Translations under genes and position numbers: made by a program
The notes under the pieces: model-generated
What the model saw: only the letters and a program-made list of their open reading frames with translations
Databases searched by the model: none
What the model was told of the DNA's origin: nothing
Assembly: GCA_004352715.1 (NCBI GenBank)
Contig: SCFE01000058.1
Span: 1,375,474 to 1,439,473, forward strand
Length of the DNA: 64,000 nucleotides
Reading direction: 5' to 3'
Source: Hofstenia miamia
Taxonomy: Eukaryota; Xenacoelomorpha; Acoela
In this document: positions 58,531-64,000 of the stretch, in pieces
How the letters are laid out: each line of letters starts with the position of its first letter
Position numbering within the stretch: the first letter of the stretch is position 1

Positions 58531-59285
58531 ATAACAGTAACAATGGAAATAGTGCAAATTACTCAACTAAATAGCAGTCAGAATTGATCACCTGATGGTT
58601 GTGCAGGCCATCTATCAAGGGCATAAGAATTACCCATTTTATTGCAAAACAGGCTGCATTAATTAGTCACCTGAGTTTCATATAATTGATTTTCAAGCAA
58701 GATAAAAACNAAATATATAAGTACTGAATGGTAATGATTTTCCTTTATAAATGTCCTTAGGCAGCTTTCTGCATAATACCGGTAAATAAAAAGTATGTAC
58801 TTAGTGCCCATTTTAAACGTATTATATGGAAAAAAATTTTTCATTCATAGTTATTCTAAGTTTTTTGTATATACATTATTTACAATATCTAGAAAAACTA
58901 CATTCTTCATAACAATTTGTGACTGGCGCTAAATTAAAGGGGAAATTTGAAAAATGGTGCTAAATAATATCTAGCACCATTTTCAAGCACAATTTATANA
59001 TACAGCACCAGTATACATTTCAAGATTAAAACAATATGAAGTCATACAATCAGCTAGAATCCAAAATTTCAAACCATGTCAAAGTTGTATAAGAACAAGC
59101 GAATTTATAACAGTAACAATGGAAATAGTGCAAATTACTCAACTAAATAGCAGTCAGAATTGATCACCTGATGGTTGTGCAGGCCATCTATCAAGGGCAT
59201 AAGAATTACCCATTTTATTGCAAAACAGGCTGCATTAATTAGTCACCTGAGTTTCATATAATTGATTTTCAAGCAAGATAAAAAC
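58424..59285. repeat. Duplicated flank around single-N insert (assembly join)
   Basis: 58,424-58,709 recurs at 59,000-59,285. Between single Ns at 58,710 and 58,999 lies 58,711-58,998, which recurs at 60,353-60,640. This is the same arrangement as at 3.2-4.3 kb and 6.4-6.7 kb. Confidence 0.8.
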
Positions 59286-59286
59286 A

Positions 59287-62200
59287 TTGACTCTCTCCTT
59301 ATTGTATTTGAGGTCCAACAGACTCCAATTAAACAAACCGGCTAATTGGCGATACTGCAAAAAATACTTCCGATTTTGGTAGTTTTCCTAAATTTCTTAA
59401 AACTAAAATACTTATTCTCCTATGAGTTCGCCTGAACCTCTTTATTAGCTAATTGGCAAGAGGCTTGTGAATTTTATGTGAGGCCCAATGGACCCCAATT
59501 ATCATTTGAGGGTTAAGGGGAGTTTACTTGAATTTTCTGATTTTCATATATAATCGATTTTCTCAAGAATTATTCATTAGAGCACAAATCTAAGAATATC
59601 ATCATATGTTTTTTTTAAATTTTTATTGATGATATCCAGCATTGATATATTCAAATAAGAAAAAAATTGGACTGATTTTTTAGTATCTTTTCTTCATATT
59701 TTCAAAATCTATCTTCTCAGTTAGGCCATCATCAATTATATTTTTTCTGAATTATGAAATGATTACTTAAATCGCTAAATAAGGGTTTTCTCATGAAGTG
59801 ATTTTTTGCAAAAGAATAGAGCTATAAGTTTTAGCTCCACTTTTTTTGCTAATTTTTTTTTTCAAAGTTGAATTATGGTAATAATACCAATTCTATTGCG
59901 AAAAAATATATAGCATTCAGGATGTGCGTTCCAGATTCTTCTTGCACCTTATTTTTCACAATCTGATCACGAGTAATGAGTTATAAGAATTTTTGTGTGT
60001 GGAAGTTTGTAAGAAATCGAAAGTTTAGAAAAATGCATTTTAAATGAAAAGTACAAATTTGAGCTCAATTGGCGATAAAGAATATTGCAGTATTGTACAA
60101 CCTGGCGCATAGATTTAGAAACCTTAAAACCTGACGGTGATTTTCAGGAATAGTAAGAAATGAGAAATGTCAAATTTTTCCACATTTTTCTACTCACTAG
60201 TGGTGTGAAAGTTCGAATAAACCTAAAAATAATCATTATGTAGCTATAGATTGTACCTATTCTGCATCCTCAGATTCTGCTCTATTAACCGTATTCATGT
60301 TTGAATAAATGGAAATTTGTGTAAAAATATCATTTTTTATGTAACCCCCTCTTAAATATATAAGTACTGAATGGTAATGATTTTCCTTTATAAATGTCCT
60401 TAGGCAGCTTTCTGCATAATACGGGTAAATAAAAAGTATGTACTTAGTGCCCATTTTAAACGTATTATATGGAAAAAAATTTTTCATTCATAGTTATTCT
60501 AAGTTTTTTGTATATACATTATTTACAATATCTAGAAAAACTACATTCTTCATAACAATTTGTGACTGGCGCTAAATTAAAGGGGAAATTTGAAAAATGG
60601 TGCTAAATAATATCTAGCACCATTTTCAAGCACAATTTATATATATATATATACCTATATAAAACGATAAAGGTATTGCCAAAGCTGTACTTTTTGCAAA
60701 ATATCTGGATCAAGTTCTAGGGTTCTCATAAATCTATTCAAATCTTTGAAAATTGCACACATTTCAAGAAAGAAATATAAAATTGACTTTACGAATTTTT
60801 TACAGCAATTTTCTTTTACGTTATTTCTCTTGAGTAACGTTTCTTAATACCGATAGCAGTTGGTTAAAAAAAACCGAAACCGAACTCAATTTCTGGAAAT
60901 CGTTTTCTACCCGAACCTAATCCGAAAATTTACTACGTGATCTCAGTCCAATCCGAAAATTGGTTTTTTATTTTTATGGATTTTCAGTCAAATGATAAGA
61001 ACATCAATCATTTTCTGATTGAGTAAAGCGCAATTTATTGGTATTACTTAACGTCTTGGATTTTTCTTAAATGAAATGTTGAATAACATCAGTCACTTTT
61101 TGAATTAACAATCTAAGCTTTGTACCTGAACCCGATCCGAAACCCGAAATCACATCAGGTTTAAACGGTTACTCGATGTCATCTTCTACTACTGAGTATA
61201 TTAAACGATATTATTGTATCGAGAATCTTAATCGTTAAAATAAATAAATTTCATTCTTAGTTTGAGACAAATTACTGACATTTTGACACAAACTACTTAC
61301 AAACACGAAGTAAAGCTGAAAATATTCATCAAAACTTTCAGCTTCATACTATCTAAATTATAAAGCTTTTATTATTCCAGTAAAGTTCTTGAATATAGAC
61401 AATTTAAATCATGCATATATTCGACAATTTTACTGATTAGTTCATCTTTAAAAAAATTCTTCTCTGGGAATATTTTATTGCTTGGTAGGCTCGTCAGGTA
61501 CCTCCTGACTTAAGATTTTTTTATTTGTTCTGCTTAATGTAGAGTATGAACTGATCTTTACAGGTTAATGTTGCTTATGTGAATGACAAGTTGTTTGTGG
61601 CAATGTTTGAAAGGATAAAGTGAGCTGCATGTCACTGGTTGATCTTGTCTTTCCTTGTTAGTTGAGTTTTTTTCTTTTCATCGTGGGATCAAGGTTTCTA
61701 AACATTTTGGGAAAAGGAGGTAATTGCGAATTCGACGTTATCACGAGTAATCAATTATGTTCAAATAGCTTTTATACTTACAAAGTTTTGAAACTATACA
61801 TTGGTCACTAATTTTAAATTCTTCTGCAGGGTTTTCGCAAAATTTCTTTGAATATTTTCGCTTCAAATAATGAAAATTCACAACTTATATCTAATTTTTG
61901 GCAGTGGAAATTCACATTGAGTTGTGCTACACACTCAAACGTACGTGATTGCATCTAGCCCTGAGTATATTGTTGACATGCTTGTCGGGGGACAGCTTTT
62001 TTCTGTCCCATTCCAATCCCATCCCACGTCCCTCTCAACCCTGTTAGATACCGATATTTAATTTATCTTAACCTTTAAAGATAGGAAACATAAATGTGAA
62101 TTTCTCAAAATATATGGTTTAAAGCTGATAAGACCATTTGATACAAATTTGCCAAAATATTCTGTAAAAAGATGTTGAAAAACAATGAAAAAAGTGTTTA

Positions 62201-62690
62201 AAACACCGTTTCAAAAGTGTTTAAAACATGTTTTTTTCCAGGTAACCCTGTATAAACATACACTCAGAAATGACATTTCGGCAAAATTTCGTCCCACGAC
62301 TGGTCCCATGGGAAAAGTGGGACAGCTTTCCTTGTCCCACTGCGTCCCCACAACAATCCTGATCCCTGCTTGTTGAGCTTTGAAGATGAGTGAAGTAGAA
62401 ATGAGCAACTATATTACGAAATTACTGAATACTGAAAGAGCATTATAAAAGTCTGAATTAATTCTAATGATCGACTTTTTCACAAATTATTAAAAAATTT
62501 GAATTTTCGAAATATATCTTGGCTCAGCTGAATACAATGGTAAAAAAATATTTAAGTTTTAGAATTTAGCTTTTATCAATACAATCATATATGATAAGGA
62601 AACTTCCATATTTCGTAAATTATGAATAAAGTATTATATTCAAACCCACCTGCTAAATAAAAGGCAATCGTCATGAAAAATCAACAATTT
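59287..62690. other. Non-coding stretch with minor repeats
   Basis: No gene supported. 60,353-60,640 is the parent of the 58,711 insert and holds a self-complementary GGTGCTAAATAATATCTAGCACC at about 60,599. Words of the type ACCCGAACC/ATCCGAAA recur at 60,880-61,160. GGGACAGCTTT...GTCCCA occurs twice in the same direction at 61,987 and 62,321. Confidence 0.45.
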
Positions 62691-62694
62691 TATT

Positions 62695-63718
62695 TTACTG
62701 AAAAGGTTTTACAAAATATCTTGAAAAAATAAATCTGTTTTTAAGCAGAAGTCCAATAACTAACAATGCATGAGATTGGCCTACCGCCATTAAGGTCAAA
62801 ACACCATATGTGTAACCAATAAACTCCCGAAAAATTCCAACAAAAACTAAGTTTCCAATTATTATACCAACTGTATTAGCTATTGAAATCAGAGGTCCAA
62901 CAAGAGCACGGACTGATTTTAGGCTGTAATTGTCAAACGTTTCAGTACAATACATGTCTACAACCGCATAGCTTAGTGAGCCAGCTGCACTTCTTGGTAC
63001 ATTAATAAAGAACATTATGACTACTATAGCTGGATATTTTGCAATCCAAGAAGTGCTTGATATTATGTAAAGAGCAATCATTGAAGAGGAATATAGAAAT
63101 AATGAACAGGACATTACCTGAAATGCAAGCCCTTTAATAAAAAGATATGATGCACACAAACTAGCCGGAACAAGGACAGCACCTGCTACAATGTATGTTC
63201 TTTCAACTTGAAGTTCTGAGTTATTCCAATTGCTTTTCATTGTATCAGCAAGTGTTCCTTCAACATATGCAATGTTTGCATTTACAAAAAGTGGTATTCC
63301 AAGAAGAATGTACAATCCTGGTGAAGAGATCATCTGAATCCAAAGCTTAGGTTTTCCTCCCTCATTAGTTTTAAGTAGCTCTGATTCTGAAGATTCATTA
63401 CTTTCTGGCTTTGGCAGAAATTTACGAGTGATACAAAGAAGGATTACTAGGCTTGCTTCTATGATGAAAATCAAGAAAAATACAAAAGTGTAAGAAAACA
63501 TTGATGCCAGTTTTAACCCAAAATAGGGACCAATTGAAAGACCGATATACAAAAATGCAAGTACTAGAGTTACAGATTTCGCTCCTAGTTTTCCCAATAG
63601 CTGAATGGTAAGTGGATAATACGTACAAGCAAGTGTTCCCAGTGCACATCCTGTTAAAAATCGACTGGAACTATTAAGAAACTGGTAAGCCATGTTGTTT
63701 TTTATGCAATCCGTTAAT
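62695..63718 (-). CDS. SLC18B1-like MFS transporter, intact long exon
   Basis: An acceptor TTTAG precedes base 63,718. The frame begins LTDCIKNNMAYQFLNSSSRF and stops at 62,695 after RYFVKPFQ, about 340 codons with no internal stop. It keeps LGKLGAKSVTLVLAF, SIGPYFGLKLAS, YVEGTLADTM, a VPRSAAGSLSYAVVDMY block and about ten membrane segments. It is close to the exon at 44,206 but with many substitutions, so it is a true paralogue and not an allele. The variable cytoplasmic loop (FLPKPESNESSESELL) differs in length and sequence. Its first exon should lie beyond the window end. Confidence 0.87.
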
Positions 63719-64000
63719 CTAAATGGGTGGTGTAATTATATTGTACAATTAATTAATTCTTAATTAATTAAATTGCAAAGTCTACAAACAAATCCTATAT
63801 AACAAGAAGTATGTAGGTTAATATATATATAATAATTGGAGTACAGATAATTTTTCCAACTCAAATATGTATAACTTAAAGATTTAAATACTATAAAATT
63901 AATGGTGAATTACATTTGAAAATTTGCGATTAAATTACGCATGTATATTTTTATGCTATTGTCTGACAAAATTATCTAAGCTTAAAGTTCAATGAACGTT
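63719..64000. other. Probable intron of the MFS gene at the window edge
   Basis: AT-rich sequence upstream of the acceptor at 63,719 on the minus strand. It contains no first exon, which must lie outside the window. Confidence 0.5.

Noticed and set aside
57676-58587. Plus-strand frames across the piggyBac region
   Set aside because: Opposite-strand shadows of the transposase.
60590-60640. Self-complementary GGTGCTAAATAATATCTAGCACC as a terminator or RNA gene
   Set aside because: It is a single hairpin without other context, in a repeat that is itself duplicated by the assembly.
1-64000. CRISPR arrays, rRNA, tRNA, bacterial operons
   Set aside because: No spaced direct repeats, no rRNA-like sequence and no cloverleaf with A and B boxes that I could find. 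Intron borders and element types show a eukaryote.

Overview
The window is AT-rich eukaryotic, most likely animal, genomic DNA. It has no operons. It contains intron-split coding blocks with GT/AG borders, long (TA)n microsatellites, ten N runs and several single-N joins. The transposons seen (two Tc1/mariner-superfamily transposases, a piggyBac transposase, a LINE tail, Penelope-like ends, Polinton/Maverick elements) and an expanded MFS transporter family suggest an arthropod. A copepod-like crustacean would fit, but that is a guess from sequence style and not shown by any one gene.

Layout. 1-3.1 kb: end of a mariner-type transposase, the first coding exon of an SLC18B1-like MFS transporter (minus strand), the tail of a Penelope-like element with a hammerhead-ribozyme-like motif, a 307-bp MITE and an unrecognised ORF. 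3.5-18.9 kb: Polinton copy P1, with about 2.5-kb terminal inverted repeats (TIRs). 20.5-31.5 kb: a second, nearly identical Polinton copy P2, then a diverged third TIR fragment. 31.85-32.7 kb: an MFS pseudogene. 33.7-44.3 kb: gap-ridden repeats, including three copies of a LINE reverse-transcriptase tail in direct and inverted orientation. 44.2-45.2 kb: a long intact MFS coding exon. 45.3-46.1 kb: a second mariner-type transposase. 47.2-47.4 kb: a decayed MFS first exon. 49-50.7 kb: unrecognised ORFs. 57-58.5 kb: another MFS first exon and a piggyBac transposase. 62.7-63.7 kb: a second intact long MFS exon.

The Polintons are the main content. Both copies keep one gene order. On the minus strand from the left lie a small unknown ORF, a probable capsid-type (penton-like) protein, a coiled-coil protein and a packaging ATPase. 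On the plus strand lie a zinc-ribbon/PLA2-like protein and a chromodomain integrase. On the minus strand again lie a GIY-YIG nuclease, then a family-B DNA polymerase running directly into a superfamily-1 helicase. Every gene carries stops or frameshifts and several catalytic residues are lost, so both copies are dead. I did not find a major capsid protein or a cysteine protease. Start codons across the element share a TATA-like word a few bases upstream, and two start regions share a block of about 110 bp.

The host signal is a local family of SLC18B1-like transporters. Each gene is split at the same phase-2 intron into a short first exon (about 93 codons) and a long second exon (about 340 codons). 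Seven exon remnants are scattered on both strands and no complete pair is joined inside the window. Assembly quality limits interpretation: several blocks are duplicated around Ns in a way that looks like unmerged alleles.
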